Notes under the pieces: generated by a model
The model's input: only the letters and a program-made list of their open reading frames with translations
The model's database searches: none
Told to the model about the DNA's origin: nothing
In this document: one piece after another, positions 1 to 13,300 of the stretch
Numbering within the stretch: the first letter of the stretch is position 1
How the letters are laid out: every line of letters starts with the position of its first letter
Assembly (NCBI GenBank): GCA_037013685.1
Contig: CM072919.1
Location: 30,424,255 to 30,488,254, forward strand
Length of the DNA: 64,000 nucleotides
Direction: 5' to 3'
Source of the DNA: Acridotheres tristis
Lineage: Eukaryota; Chordata; Aves; Passeriformes; Sturnidae
Program-made: the position numbers and the translations under genes

Positions 1-840
1 AATGTTCTTCATCACATTTGAAAAGCCATGGAGGTCAGGAAAAATCCCTGGTGAGTTGAAAATGGGAAGCATCACTCCTATTTTTAGAATATGGGACAAA
101 GTAATATATGGGGAACTATAGACTGATGAAACTCACCTCTTACTTCTATGCCTTGAGAAGATCATGGAGCAGATTCTCACGGAAACAATGTTAAGGCACA
201 CACAAGTCAAGGAGGTGGTACAAGACAGCTATCATGGCTTTACAAAGGGCAAATCATGCCTGGCCAGTCTCGTGGCCTTCTGTGATGGAGTGATTGCAAC
301 AGTTAACAAGAAAAGACCAATCGATGCTATCTACATCATACCTAGACTTCTGTCAGGCTTTGACATGGTCCCACAAGACATCTTTATCTTCAAACTGCAG
401 AAAAGTAGATTTGAAGAGTTGACTATGTAATGGAAAAAGAATTGGCCAAATGGGCTTTTAGGTCTTCAGAGGCTAAAAAAGGAAGAAAGAAAAGAATGAC
501 AAAAATTATGGCATTTTGCAGTGGTAAAATAAACTTGGTGTGTTAGCTGGAAGGTGCTTTATACAGCACTCTCATTTGGACAGTGCATGATACATCCAAA
601 GAAGCTGATGGGAAGGGCAACACACCCAGGAAAGGGCCTGGAACACAAGTCTTATGAGGAGCAACTGAGGAAACTGGGGTTGTTAAGCCCAGAGAAAAAG
701 AGGATGAGGAAATGCCTTATTGTGCTCTACAACTACCTGAAAGGAGGTTTTCATAAGTTGAGGGAGTTTATATCTTCTCCCATATAACATGATAGGACAA
801 GAGAAAATTATCTCAGGTTAAAAGGCCTTCTCCATCCATC
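1..840 (+). mobile_element. CR1 LINE fragment, ORF2 reverse transcriptase plus 3' region
   Basis: The forward strand reads as a decayed chicken-repeat-1 (CR1) non-LTR retrotransposon that runs off the left edge of the window. Positions 7-430 translate, with stops and shifts, into the reverse-transcriptase segment around the family motifs 'GS(I)TPIF', 'KIMEQIL', 'HGFTKGKSCL' and '..SGFDMVPQDI'. Positions about 600-835 then resemble the C-terminal/3' part of CR1 ('GLEHKSYEEQLRKLGLLSPEKKR...LYNYLKGG'). The catalytic palm and thumb that should lie between them are missing, so the copy has an internal deletion or is mosaic. It is non-functional. Family assignment is from remembered CR1 motifs. Confidence 0.85.
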
Positions 841-2299
841 TCCTCATCTTTTTAAACTGCTCTTAAAGGAAGAATATAAATTGGAGGGCTGTGTTTGTAA
901 TCCTGAAATCTTTAACAAGAAAACAATGAATTTTTACTCAATTTATCTTTCATCATCTAAAGATACATCACTAAAAGTTATGTGTCCATTACTCTCAAAG
1001 CAACAACTGTTAACCTGTTGAAAATTTAGCCCAGACAGGTTTTGCTTAATTATTTTCCTTTAATTCCTATTTATAAATATATTGGACAAATGTTACAGGG
1101 TTTTTTTGTTTTGTTTTATTTTATTTTGTTTTGGGGTTTGTTGTTTTTTTTTTATTCCAGTTTTTCCTTCAAAAGAAGACAAGCAGTATTCATTCTGCCC
1201 CCTTTTTTTTTTCTTTTCATCATTAGTTAATCTATTTGATACAGTTTAATTAACAGCTTCTGATTCTTCTATGGCAAGGAGTCCCTTTGTAGCAGGAGCC
1301 ATACACTAAATGACAATCTTTCCAGAAGATCTAGTTACTTCCACAGAATGTTCAGCATTGAACTCTATACTTACATAAATGACCTCCTTTTTCAGTTCAG
1401 TCAAACATGAAGCAAAAAAGACTAATCTCAAGGCTACTGAACATTTATTCTACGTAAACAATAACCTCCTTGAAATCAGTCAATTTATTCATTAGGCAAT
1501 TCTCTTCATTTGTTGCAGAAGGGTTCTCAGCCATCTCTGATGAGCTCATTGTCTGTGACTATTATAAATGATTTCTCTAACAATAAAGAGACAGAATTAT
1601 GAAAAGATGAAAAAAGCCCCTAAATTTCTGGAAAGGCATATTGTCCAACATGTTTATGTAGCATAAAAAATCACCATTTTATTGGGAGTGCTTTATAGCT
1701 TTACATAAGAAGAATGGAAGTGTGTTATAAGGAGATAATTTATTATTAAGCAATGGTAAAGATATACCAAAAATTACTGTCAAATTATTTTAGTTCTTAG
1801 AATACAAAACATAACAGAATGCCATTTTTATCTAGGTTGACATAGCTGGCCTTGCCTTGTCATGAAAATTACTTTATTCAAGACTTTGGGTCAGAAAAAA
1901 CCTGCCTGTTATGCCTTCTCAGGAGTATTTCCTTCTGAAGTTCTTGGATTTTTATCTCTAAAAACATCATAATTTTCTTTTCAGAAATGGTTACCACTTT
2001 AGATCATAAATTATTCCATTAGAGGAAGAATTCCTTCACGAAGAATTAGTCCTACCCATTTTAAACCTCTGTGGTGTCTTGAAAAATCCATCAACTGCAG
2101 TGCTTAGGGCAGGCAGTTGATAATTAGGAAAGGAGCCAGTCATTTTACACAGGTAAAATTAATCCCACCTTTCAACTTATTCAGATAAAATCTTTTGGAC
2201 TAACTCTTCCCCAAACACACAAAATTATTTTAAAAAAATTCCATTTAGACTCTTACGACTATAACAGGTATGACTTAAATAGTTGCCTGTCTCAACCAT
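841..2299. other. AT-rich intergenic DNA
   Basis: No gene or recognisable element. It contains a T-rich low-complexity run at about 1099-1160 and short T runs near 1145 and 1205. Open frames here are short and have no family features. Confidence 0.6.
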
Positions 2300-3190
2300 T
2301 GTTAAAGCCAGAGAAGGACTTTGCCATGAAATAAGCACAGAAAGAAGTGAAAGGATGAAGCTAACTCCAGGCATGTCGCAGGTGAGACCTGGTTAATAGA
2401 TAGGGGTAAAGCATCCAGACAAAAATTGCAACTGTAGAAAAGAGTTGTTAAAGAAGAAACTATAGGCATATCACTGATCAAACAAGATGACCCCAAGTTA
2501 GGGTCGAAATGGCATCTGTGACCACTAATGACCATGAGAGTCCCCTGAATATACATCTATGGGTACCTGGAACTTGAACTGGAAGTTAAACCACCGTAAT
2601 GAGAATTTTAGAGAAGATGGAAGTGGTATTATTGTCCAGGTGTTATCTCAGACCTATGGGGAATTAGCAAAGCTAGGGGAGAAGAATGTATCACTGAAAA
2701 CAGACACAAAGAATACAGAATTTACAGGCCACAAGGAAAGACAGCTCATAAATTGTGTTGAAATCAGTTCTAATTGGGAGGAGAGGGGGAGGTTGCAGCC
2801 CACCAACCCATGAAACTCACCAACTCGAAAGGAGATTGAGCATAGGACTAATTAGCATAAGAAAAAAGGGAGTCATTTAACAAATAGAATACTGCAACTG
2901 TGTAGCCAATGAGCATTAATTCTTTTGTTCACTAAGATGTATAAATTTTGAACAACCTGATGAGAAGCCCAGGGTGAAAAAAGACCAACAAGACATCACT
3001 GATTCCACAGATGATGATTATCTTCTGTTTGATATCTCTCTCTCTTTCTTCTCTCCTCCCCTTTCTACTTCTTTCTATTTCCCCACATCACATTCATTGT
3101 TAAATAAAAACTGTTCTTCTGACTTCAGCATATGGTCTCATTTGCATCCTAATTCCATCAGAGGCATCTCTCACTAGATGGATCTTAACA
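2300..3190 (+). mobile_element. LTR-like interspersed repeat, copy 1
   Basis: This stretch shares several collinear blocks with 56021-56469. Examples are the 'GAGAYCTGGTTA' region, the 'ACCTGGAACTT' region, 'GCCCAGGG', a 'TGATATCTCTCT' pyrimidine-rich tract, and a 3' block with AATAAA (3103-3108) followed by 'GACTTCAGCA'. It ends in TTAACA and a matching TGTTAA lies at 2300, giving LTR-like inverted ends. No clear target duplication was found, so the 5' boundary is tentative. The polyadenylation signal near the 3' end and the terminal inverted repeat suggest an old solo LTR read on the plus strand. Short frames inside it do not look like genes. Confidence 0.5.
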
Positions 3191-5447
3191 CTAATTTTAT
3201 AAGTTTTATATTTAGCATGTCAAAATTTTCAAGTATTCAGTGCCTCCCCTTCTTAGGAATAATGCTGTAAATATCAAAACTTTAATCTCTAGAGACTGTG
3301 TGAGCACTGTAACTGCATCTGTCTAAAAGCAGCATGCTGGTTCTAACAAGCAACAATACCTAAAAAACTTATATTACGTGGACTTTCTTTCTGTCCTGGA
3401 GTACCTCACTGTCCTTGTATGCAGGTGAACACAAACTCAAAGACAAAAGAATTACGCAGAAACAGAAGCAGAAACAGAAACAGAAACACCTGTGCTTTTG
3501 ACAAGAAAAAATTTGACTGTAGAAGGTTTCTAAATTTCTGCTGGACATCTTTCAGAAAGGATCAGAATCACAGTTGAGGAAGCATTAGTCAAACTGAATC
3601 TGTTTACAAAACAGGAAAAATGCACAGATGGTAAATCCTACCCTAAAAGATTTGTTACCTACTTTACACTGGCAGATTTCAAACTAACAGAAAGAACTAA
3701 AAGGAAAAAATCTACGACATTGTTATATTTTGTGAACTGAAATCAACAAGAAAAGAACGGGAAAAAAAAGAAGTGAGACAACTGCCTTTTTATAAGAGTT
3801 CATTTACTTTCTTAATATATCCAAATTAGATGTGTGATATAGTCTGAGGTCTCAGTCATCATTTAATGTCCTTGAGACCCTTTCTTTTTCTCTTTCTTCA
3901 TAAATAATTAGCACAAACAAAGAAAACATCCTACTTAGAAGCATGCAAAGTCTAGCTTTCATATTGGGATGCTGCTGAGTGGCTTTTGTATAATGTCATT
4001 TTATTGAGAGGCCTCCCATAATATGAGATGTTCTGGGAAAAAGTGTGAACAGTGGAAGAGCAGAAAAACTGCAGTGGAAGCAAAATGTGCTCCTGTCAGC
4101 TTCAGTAGCACTCTGCAGAGAAAACATCCAAGCCGTCATTGCGTCCTACCAGTTTATTCTGCAATAGTTACTTTCTCTATACAGGATAGCTGCAGTAGGT
4201 TTTGACTGATATGAGAAGAAGGAGGAAGACCAAAAAAAACCCAACTCATTTTCTCACTTATAAGGCATATACATATACCCTTACAAGTCTGTAAATAATA
4301 AAAGTGCATGTAAATCCCATATCACGTTTACTAGAGTTACTATTTAGACTACCAGAAAACCCACTATGCTTTAAAATACTGCATTATTATGGGAAACAAA
4401 ATTATAGCCAGAAACAAAACAAAAATGGCCTATCACAATTTGTCTTCTAATTTAAATTTTTTTTATTTTGTTTGCAATTTGGAGTCAAATGAGAAATTAA
4501 TCAGACAGACAGAGGTAAATGTTTTCTATACAGAATATTCTTGCTGTCAGATGAGTTATTTCTAATATTCACTCCTATGTATTAATTGATTGTAATCAGT
4601 GAAAATGTACTAGGAATTTCATTAATTCCACTTCCACACACATTGACTTTTGGGCAGATCATTAGATTTAATTAAACACCTTCCGTCTAATATTGCTAAT
4701 ATGTAAAACAGGTTCTACAGTTCAGGGCATATTAAAAGAAAATATCAGATTTGGCTGTGCACATCTTTCACAAGCCTCTGGTTGATAATCATACAAGGTT
4801 GTTTTCATGGCAACATGTTAGATTTTTAATTAACATTGTAAATCTGATTACTTGCTGACCTCCAAACCAGTCACCCATTTGCTAACTTATAATACAATTT
4901 AAAGAAGGACTTGTATGCTTGAAAATTGCAGGCTTTACTGGTGAGATTATACACTGTAGAAGGAAGACGTAATAAAAATGTTTGTTATCAGATTTAAAAA
5001 TTAGTAGTACAATTTTGAAATATCAGATCACTTTTTGTTCTGAATTCATAAGTATTTATCTTTATCTCAAATAAGCTTGTACTGCAACTTTTTTTTCTCA
5101 CCCTCAAGTCTCTACATATGAAGAGACAAATTTCTTTTCAGGTGTGGTTTGTCACTTTGTAAAGTGAAGGGGTCGATATAGGAGTAACTATATCCTATAT
5201 GGGAAATGTGACTACCAATTTATTGACTTGTCTATAGTCAGATAAGATTTATGTATTCAAGCAACATGGACTGAGTAAACAGCAACAGAGAATGAGGAGT
5301 TTCCCAAGACACGTTTTACACTTGTTCCAGAAGAATCATCAGAATAAGTACTACTTGCTCTTTTGAACACTAATAGATGATAGATGGAAATATACAAACC
5401 TATGAGGAAAAAAATATTTGTAAACTATAGTATTTAAGAAGTGAAAC
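3191..5447. other. AT-rich intergenic DNA
   Basis: No gene recognised. A short imperfect (CAGAAA)n tract lies at about 3455-3488. The rest is unique-looking AT-rich sequence. Confidence 0.6.
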
Positions 5448-5937
5448 TGTGTGGAGGCTGAAAACCTCTCAGCAAAAGACTCTGTGTCTCTCCCCTAGAG
5501 GTTATGCCCTTAGGCTCTCTCTCCTTGTTATCTGAACTATAGTTTTGCTCCCAGCATGCTTTCCTGTTACATGTTAATTTGTTGTACCCTATTGGCCCTT
5601 CCCCCTTTGTACTGCCCCTGAGCCCTCAGACCATTCGCTGCTGCTCTACCCCGCCCCTCTAGCTATCCTATATCTGCCCTGCTCACTCCTACCCTGTGAG
5701 TCAGTTTGTCCCTGGAGCCTTTGAGGATAGAAGAATAAATCTTGCCTTGGAACCCCCACATGCAGCTCCGGTCTCTTGTCTCCTGTGGCAGCTGAAGCAG
5801 AGCGCTCACGAAAGAACAAAATCACTCACTGCCCAGGAGAGAGCTGGAGGATGTGCCAGTGCCCCAGAGTCCTCCTCCAAGGATGCTTCTCTGGAAGGTC
5901 ACGGCACTCTACCACTACCCCAGGGCCCGCCGTGACA
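5448..5937 (+). mobile_element. Possible solo LTR
   Basis: A locally GC-richer block begins TGTGTGGAGG and ends GTGACA (TG...CA ends). It has the layout of a retroviral LTR on the plus strand: a CCAAT-box-like inverted motif (CTATTGGCCC, about 5589), C-rich promoter-like sequence, a TATCTGCCC stretch, then AATAAA at 5734-5739 followed by about 200 nt of U5-like sequence. The 79-codon open frame across its 3' half is probably chance. A similar AGTGAAA motif lies just left (5440) and about 30 bp right (5968), so the right boundary could be 5967. No clean target duplication is visible. Confidence 0.5.
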
Positions 5938-6419
5938 GAATTGCTGTAGTGTTACTACAAGCGTTCAAGTGAAAAAAACTTCTGTGGTTTTATTAGTGGC
6001 CCAGGCTTCTGCCAGTAGAAATTGTGCTATTGGCTTGATTTAACAGGTAACATCCATATGAAGTTGACTTTTTTTACCCGTGTTATTACTATTCTAATTC
6101 TTTCATGAAAGAAGTAATCTGGAATTTCTCTCATGTTGCCATGAATTCTCCTTTTTCAGTTCTGATTTGTAGCAACTCAAGACCTTTTAGACCTAACTTT
6201 TTTTATGACAATGGTGTTAGATTTTTATTTTATTTTCTTTAGAGAGATTTTTTCCTACAGCAATATATCTTTAAGGTACAACCATGGAATCATTACGATT
6301 AGGAGATACCTCTGGAAACTATCAAATTTTGGCTTGGTAAATCAAACATCTTCCAACTTTTCAGGGTGCACTCCAGCCTATCCATCTAGGTTGTTACTTA
6401 AAAACTACTGGTTTCAGTA
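5938..6419. other. Intergenic DNA
   Basis: No recognisable element. The 90-codon forward frame starting at 6205 has no family features and its 3' end runs into the antisense of a CR1 fragment. Confidence 0.5.
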
Positions 6420-7180
6420 TGTGCTCCTGAGCCATACCATTACTGACTGGTCTTCAGCTGTACTTTTCTGCTCCTGATCACAGTTCTTCAAGCCTGTCAA
6501 CTAGAAGTCTTCAATCTACCTCTCTGTTCTTTATTTAAACTATACTTTGTTTATAGGGATCTTGTGGGACACAGTCAAATGTCTTTTGAAAGTGAGGATA
6601 AATAATTTCTACAGGTCTCCTGTCATCCTCTAAGTGAATCATGTCATTATAAAGGTCTATCAGTTTGGTCAAGCATGAATTCTCCTTTGGAAATCTATGC
6701 TGACTATTCCAAATCACTATCTAGTCCTCAATTATACTTGGAAATGTTTTTTTCTAGACATTAGCTCCCCATAACTAAAGTGAGGCTTGTTGGCCTGTAG
6801 TTGTTTGGATTTTCCTTGTTTCCCTACTCAAAGACAGCAGTGACACTTGTTCACTTCCAGTCCTTAGAGACCTTCCCTAGACACCGTTACCTTTCAATTT
6901 CAATCAAGGGGTGCCTCATAATGACATGGGACAGCTCCCTCAGCACTTTCAGGTGCATCCCAACAGAGCCCACAGATTTGTGTGGCTCCAGTTTGTTTAA
7001 ATGCCTTCCAACCTGATCCTCTTCCACTGACAGTGTCTTCCTTGCTTTAGATTTTCCCTATGCTCTCATAGCAGCCTTAGTATTTCTAAGGACCAGAGTG
7101 ATGACTGTAGTGAAGGAGGCATTGTGCACCTTGGGGTTTTATCTCTTCTTTGTCACTCAGACCTAGAAGCTTAAAAACCA
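6420..7180 (-). mobile_element. CR1 LINE fragment, reverse transcriptase, antisense
   Basis: Read on the minus strand from about 7050 down, this translates in pieces into the N-terminal part of CR1 reverse transcriptase. The pieces are 'DQVGRHLNKL...PHKS', 'GMHLKVLREL', a 'NNYRPTSLT' block, then (6717-6535) 'HRFPKENSCLTKLI...RRPVEIIYPHFQKTFDCVPQDP', which matches the CR1 RT fingers/palm entry. Frames are interrupted many times, so it is an old dead copy. The part down to 6420 matches the following palm region only at the DNA level. Confidence 0.8.
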
Positions 7181-9479
7181 GAGCTGACCTCATTATTTCT
7201 CTTAAGACAAAAAAAAAAAGGAAAAAAAAAGTGGCTTTTCATTGTTCTTGGCCTTATCTTGCTTCAGCATTCTAAATATTTTCTCCAAATACACAACGTA
7301 ACGTTTCCTTGTCCTTAGATTTACTCTGCCAACAGGTACATCAATTCTTCACCCTAAGGACAACCCACTGCTTTGTATTAGGTGTATGCCCAATAATTGC
7401 ATGAACAAGGTTATTATGCACATAGTAGATAAACAGGGTTATTCATGACCCAGTTGCGTATTAATTACCTTCAAGATTGCAAAGATTTAGAGGAATACCA
7501 GGATATAACATAGCTCTACTAAGATATTTCCAGCATGATTTCCAGATTTGGTAAAAATTTAATAAGCTTCAGCTATGTGACAGAAATGCTCTAGTGACCC
7601 TATCTGCCTTTATATTTATTTGAATATGGAGAAAGAAACGGTTAAATTAATTCTGCTAGTATCATTTAAATGGCAATATTTCTGTAATCAAAACCTTATG
7701 GGTTATTTAGATACGTGGCTAGCAAATTCCTGAGTGAAAACAAGCTACTGTATCTCCATTTTAAGTAAAGTTAGGCTGATTTATAGACACTGAGCATCTG
7801 GTTTCTATAAATTGCAAGTTGTTTAATTGGAAGGCACTTTATATTTCATGATGAAGAGGACAATTCTCTTTACTGCACCACTTCTATTACGTAAGGAATA
7901 TTGTATGGTAAAAGGCTGCAGTCTAAAGATAACTAGGAAATAAATCCTAGAGAACAGGACAGTTCTGTGTGAATTAATACTAATCCCATTATTTCTAAAA
8001 AAATTAAATGTAACGGATACCATAATCAGAAAGCAATGAGCTAAATTTGTAGCATTATATTATACTGTTCCCTACTTCCTAATGTGCCCATTGGCACAGG
8101 CAGAACATTTGGCCAACATATCAGTAGTAAGGAGAAAGTAAACCTCTTGAAACAGCATTTTGTGCTTTTTATGTATAGATCATCATTATTTTTGTATTAT
8201 CTATACAGAAAATATCCCAGAAAAAATAAAATTATTGTCATAAATATAATATTAAAATATTAATAAGATTTAGCATTTTGTGAACCCTGTGATGCATTAT
8301 TTTTGCAACATAGGATAATGTTTTATTGATTAATGCATAGATCCTTAATGAACAATAATGTTTATCCTTTTCTCTGAAACAGCTAATTTTAAGACTCCTG
8401 CCTGCACATTCTAGTCTAATGATGGAAAAATTGCAGGCAACTTTCAGGAGCTGTGTATTTTATTTTCAAGTATTTTATATTGAAGTAGAGTAATGGAGAT
8501 ATTTTACTGGTATGTGCATTTTTTTTACTCTCTGTACCATGAGTCATGAAATAATAAAATCATTTTTCATATTCAAGAATAACACAATATCGGTATTACT
8601 CCTGTGAATCTAATTCTCATTCAAACCCTGGAATGAGCTTCTTTCCACCCAAAAATGTACATTATACTTCAGAAACATGGTCTATAAAGATAAGGTTCTC
8701 AGGCCTAAACAGAAAGGCCAAAATAGTACTGTCTGATAAGCTTTCCAACAAGAATGCAATGTGATTTATTTATGGTAATTAGTTAATTTATTTAGAACAA
8801 TGTGCTGTCTGCTTCAGCAGAAATGACGCCACTGGCTGCCCTTCACTCGTGCACAGGTGCTGGGTTGCAGCACACAAGGTGATGGCATGTGTGAGGGCAG
8901 CTGCCAGCCACCAGCTAGCCACGGAGCTGCCACCATCCCGTCAAGGTGGCAAGTAAGGAAGCCTCATGCTGGTGGCAAACGGATGCTCATGTTTAATGCA
9001 AAACAAAGTGAGACATCACATCACCTGTCACACTTTGTTACTGTGTGTGTGCCTTTACTGCTGGATATTACAGGTAATACTAAATATGCTTACAAATACT
9101 ACATATTAAGAACACTGCATTTAAGAGAGAGTGATCAGACCTTATTTTCAGAGAAATTTGGGCTCCTTCATATTTTTCAGGATCTTGTACTGCCTCCCGA
9201 CGTAGTTAGTTCAAAGTCATCCTTTTCCTGGATTTCATTTTCTTCTCCACTCTATATCCTTAACTTTTGAGAGAATGGAATTGGGAAGTACAGAGCCACA
9301 AGGCCACAAACAGAATAAGAAGTATGCATATGACCTTCTTTTCTACTCTTTGAGTGTGAATTAACATGTAGACAGAAATTCTTATCCTGAAAAACACCCA
9401 TAGGATGAACCCACACAAACCTGAACCCCATCCATACATAAACAGACTTTACCTCTATACTCTTTCCCAGTTACTTGTC
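7181..9479. other. AT-rich intergenic DNA with a GC-richer patch
   Basis: No gene recognised. Poly-A runs lie at about 7207-7230. A 240-bp patch at 8820-9060 is markedly GC-richer than its surroundings and carries a 137-codon forward frame (8857-9270). That frame shows no domain or motif I recognise and I do not call it a gene. Confidence 0.55.
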
Positions 9480-10330
9480 CTTGCCACCACTGTCTGTGCA
9501 CTGGCTTCTTTCTCTAGTCCTCTCAGCAGGTCTCAGCCATGCCGTTCTATTGACTGTGGACTTGCCTAAATTCTTGCTCTGGAGGATTGATAGTTTTTGC
9601 TCAAAGGAAGGCTTTCTTTTAGATCTACCAGCCTTGTTCCTTTCCTTTGACTTTAAGGGCAGTCTCCCTGAAAAGCTGAAAGTCTGCTTTCCTAAAATTC
9701 AGGGGCCTCTCTTGACTCCTTTCCTGACCCATATCCCTCAGGACTGTGAACTCCATCAAGGCATCATCACTGCCTCCTATCTTCACATTGCCCATTAGCC
9801 CCCTTGTGTTGGTGACCAGTAGATCCAGTGACACCTCTTGTAGAGCTGTCTATTTCTTGGATCAGGAATTTATCCTCCATGCATTCCAAGAATCTCAAGG
9901 ATTGCCTACAGCTACTTTTCCAGCTTGTGCAGGGGTGGTTGAAGGCCCCCAGCAGCACAAGAGCCCGTGAGTGTGATGTCTCCTGCAGCTGGAGCAGGAA
10001 AAGTTCATCAATGGTGTCTCCTTGCTCGGAGCCTGTCACAGACACCACCACAGGCTCCCTTCCTTGTCCCACCCTGGGCTCCTTACCCACCAGCTTTCCT
10101 CTTGCTCATAGCTGTTCTTCAGACACTCTTCACACTCTATCTCCAACTCCTGATGTACAGGGCAGTCCCTCTGTGTCTCTTTCCTCCTTTCATGTCCCTT
10201 CTGAACAGCCTGTGGCCACTGTTAGTCATGCTCCAGTCGTGAGATCCAACCCACCAAGTTTCAGGAGTGACAACAAGGCCATAACAAGGTCCATGCTGCA
10301 GGACAGAAACAATTTCATTTTTTCAAAACC
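9480..10330 (-). mobile_element. CR1 LINE fragment, endonuclease domain, antisense
   Basis: On the minus strand this is the apurinic-type endonuclease half of CR1 ORF2. From high to low coordinates it shows the region equivalent to '..TWWDDSHDWS' (about 10215-10260, here corrupted), 'LFLLQLQETSHSRALVLLGAFNHP', 'RFLECMEDKFLIQEI', 'LDLLVTNTRGLMGNVKIGGSDDALMEF' and 'FRKADFQLFRE'. In the family the D of the GDFNHP motif belongs to the catalytic core; here it is replaced (GAFNHP). Frames shift at least twice. Forward-strand frames over this stretch, including the 213-codon one at 9828-10469, are antisense shadows of the LINE. Confidence 0.88.
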
Positions 10331-13300
10331 AATTTTCTTTTTCATTAAATTGTTGACCTCTGTTCCCCAATTCATGTGTGTTTGTCATTCAGCCTTCAGT
10401 GTGTTCTTCCCTTCTTTTTCTCCACATGTTCAAAATGACTCACTCAGGTGTATGTTAATGTTGAGTTGAATCAAGCACAAGTAATTCATTATTATCACAG
10501 AAGGTTTTTCTTCCTAATCTCTTGTGTGGCAGATCTCTTGTGAAGAAGAGCTGTTTTGACACCTAGAGAACAACTGAAAACACATGCAAAAAGACATAGA
10601 GACTATCCTTTCCACCACACTCATCCACACTGAGCAAAGTGTTTGATGCTTTATTGGCACTTACAGAAGACTATTTAAGGAGTCTAAAAGAACAAGAAAA
10701 GAGCTAGACCATAAAATACCTATGGAATATTTCAATCTAACAAACCTTTTTAGCAGACTTTTTTTTAAACCTATTCCGAAGATTTGAAAATACAGACCTT
10801 TATCCTACCCTAAAACACTCCATACTTGATAACATTATTATCCCTCTTTCTTCTATGTATAAATTCAGGCCATAATTTTCCTAACCATGTAATCCATTCT
10901 TAGAACTCAAAATATTTTGAGAGTAGATGTAATAAGAGATGAAAATAAATGGAGGATTTTTGCCTAACATATAACAACCCAAATTTATAGTCTTATATTA
11001 CATATATCATCTAAAATATTTCTCCTGATTTTTCAGAGGGATATTTCTGTGCAAAAGGAGAAAGTAGACTCAAAATTAACCACAGGAAGCAATAGGTTTA
11101 ATGTTATCCCTCTCTTTCTCTTAAGAATGAACAATTTCGCTAATGATAACTGCAATTACTAATCATTAGCTATTTTGATATTTCATGAGTCTGACCACAA
11201 GATCGGTTCATAAGTTTCATTCAGTTTAATATTTTTTGTAGTTAAAGAAATATTCCTTATGTTCTTCTGAGAACTTATCTGCTGTTTCTTACGCTCTCAG
11301 ATGGACAAAAGAAAAAAAGCAATTTACTTTTACTAAGATGTCTTGACACCTTTCAAAAATATCATTAATATTTACTTTTCTGTTGAAAAAAAATTCTTTA
11401 AAACATCCTTAGAACAGGATAAAAATCTCAGTGTTTAAACAACTAATATTGTTGAACAAACATGAGAATAATTTATTGCCATAATTTCCATGTGTTCTAT
11501 ATATGCAGACAATAACCGGTACAAGCAGATTAACCCTTCAGAAGTTTGAATTTAGCATTAAAAATTCAAAACTATATTGAGTTTTACCATATCTTGTTTT
11601 ACCATCTTAATTATAAAACCCTTCACTTCCCCTTAGATGCCTCTTTCTTTGTGTATTATTCTCTCTCTTTTCAGAATGTTACAATAATCAGTGTTTTGCA
11701 AAAAATTATCACAGAAACCTTAGGTCTTGTGGTTTATCATGAGGATGATATTGTAGAAGTACTGTTTTTAATAAAATATGCTATAATTTGAGGTTTCTTT
11801 TAAAAGTATATTTACATTTCAGTCATTCCTATTTCCTTAAATCAATTCCATCCATGTAAAATTTTTGTGGGTAAACTCCTTTGTGTTTTATACTGGATGT
11901 TTAAAATTAATAATTTCCTCTATGTTCATAAAGTCAGAAGTTTTCAGTGGAGACAACTCCAATATCTTTACAAGGTCCTGTGTGTGACATGTCTGACCAT
12001 CAAAAAATTTTCAACATTAATTAAAAATATTCAGTTATTTGCCTTCTGAGGGGCACAGCGGACAGAGAGCCATTTTATTACATGCACACAATTATGAAAA
12101 TCCTGCCTTTAAACACAACCCAAACTGAATGTTACTACCTTGAAAGTGTCTGTATAATTGTGTATATACATACATGTGTGTTTATGTGTGACTTTGTGTA
12201 TCTGAATAGTACTAGTTGGGAAGTACTTTCGATGTATTAAATGTAAAATATAGTTCAATCCAATCCTCATGTCACTCACTAGCAGTAAGTTCTTCAGTGT
12301 GCATGTATTGCTGAGTTCCACAATCCAGTGGAACTGTATGCTCCCACTCAGCCTCATATGTTTAACTGCCCACAAACCTTCAGGAATAGATTACTCCCTA
12401 GTGTCAAATCTCAGAACAGGAAGTAAGATTGCTACAATGGTTTCTCAAGATAAATTCCCTATTTGAGGATTTCTGAACAAATCTACTCTAACCCAAATGT
12501 GTGCATAGGCTTCAAAATGTGCAGTATAATCCATTAATCCATTGTACTTTGTTACTGTTGTATTGTTTGTTGAGTTTTTTTCAGTGTAAAATAACAAAAA
12601 AGCAAGGCATCTGAGTTGCCATTTTCAGCAGCAATAAGTAGGTGGAGTGACTTAGCAAACTTGGAAACCTGATATGAAGGCCAGGCTGCAGCTCACCATA
12701 TGGGAGCACTGTTGAAACAGATGCCATGGTCCCAGTCGCTCTCCTCAATAATATCTTTGATGGTAAAACACCTCATTGCAAACATAGGCACCTAAAGCCC
12801 CATTTTTTCCATCTTGGAGCCCACATGCAGAAGTTTGCAGAAACATTCACAAAGGCTTCTTGATTATACATTCATGACAGGAAGACCTGCAGAAATTTAT
12901 TTTCTGCACAGCACTAGTTGGACAGCTTTGTTATCACAGAGCTGGCACCACAGTAACATTTACCTTGCTTTTATGATTTGTGACTTGCTCAGAAGTTGTG
13001 GATGATACTAACTCAATTTAACTGTCCTCTCATGTGCTACTCTTTTCTTATCTTTACAGTAAGATGCAAAATGTAGCTTACTGTAAATAGTGTTCATCAA
13101 TGGTTTCAGGTCAGGCTGTAGCATAATTTCCATTTGCATGAAATTAATGGGGAATTATTTATTCACACTGAAGGTACTTTCATTAGGACTATATGCATAA
13201 TTATCACTGTAGATTGTTTTTCAAATAACTGGGAAACTGCAAACACTGTGACCCATTTCTATTTGCTGATTAACTAAATTTTCTAATTCATAGAAACAGA

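Noticed and set aside
9828..10469. 213-codon forward frame
   Set aside because: It lies antisense to CR1 endonuclease sequence whose motifs are clear on the minus strand.
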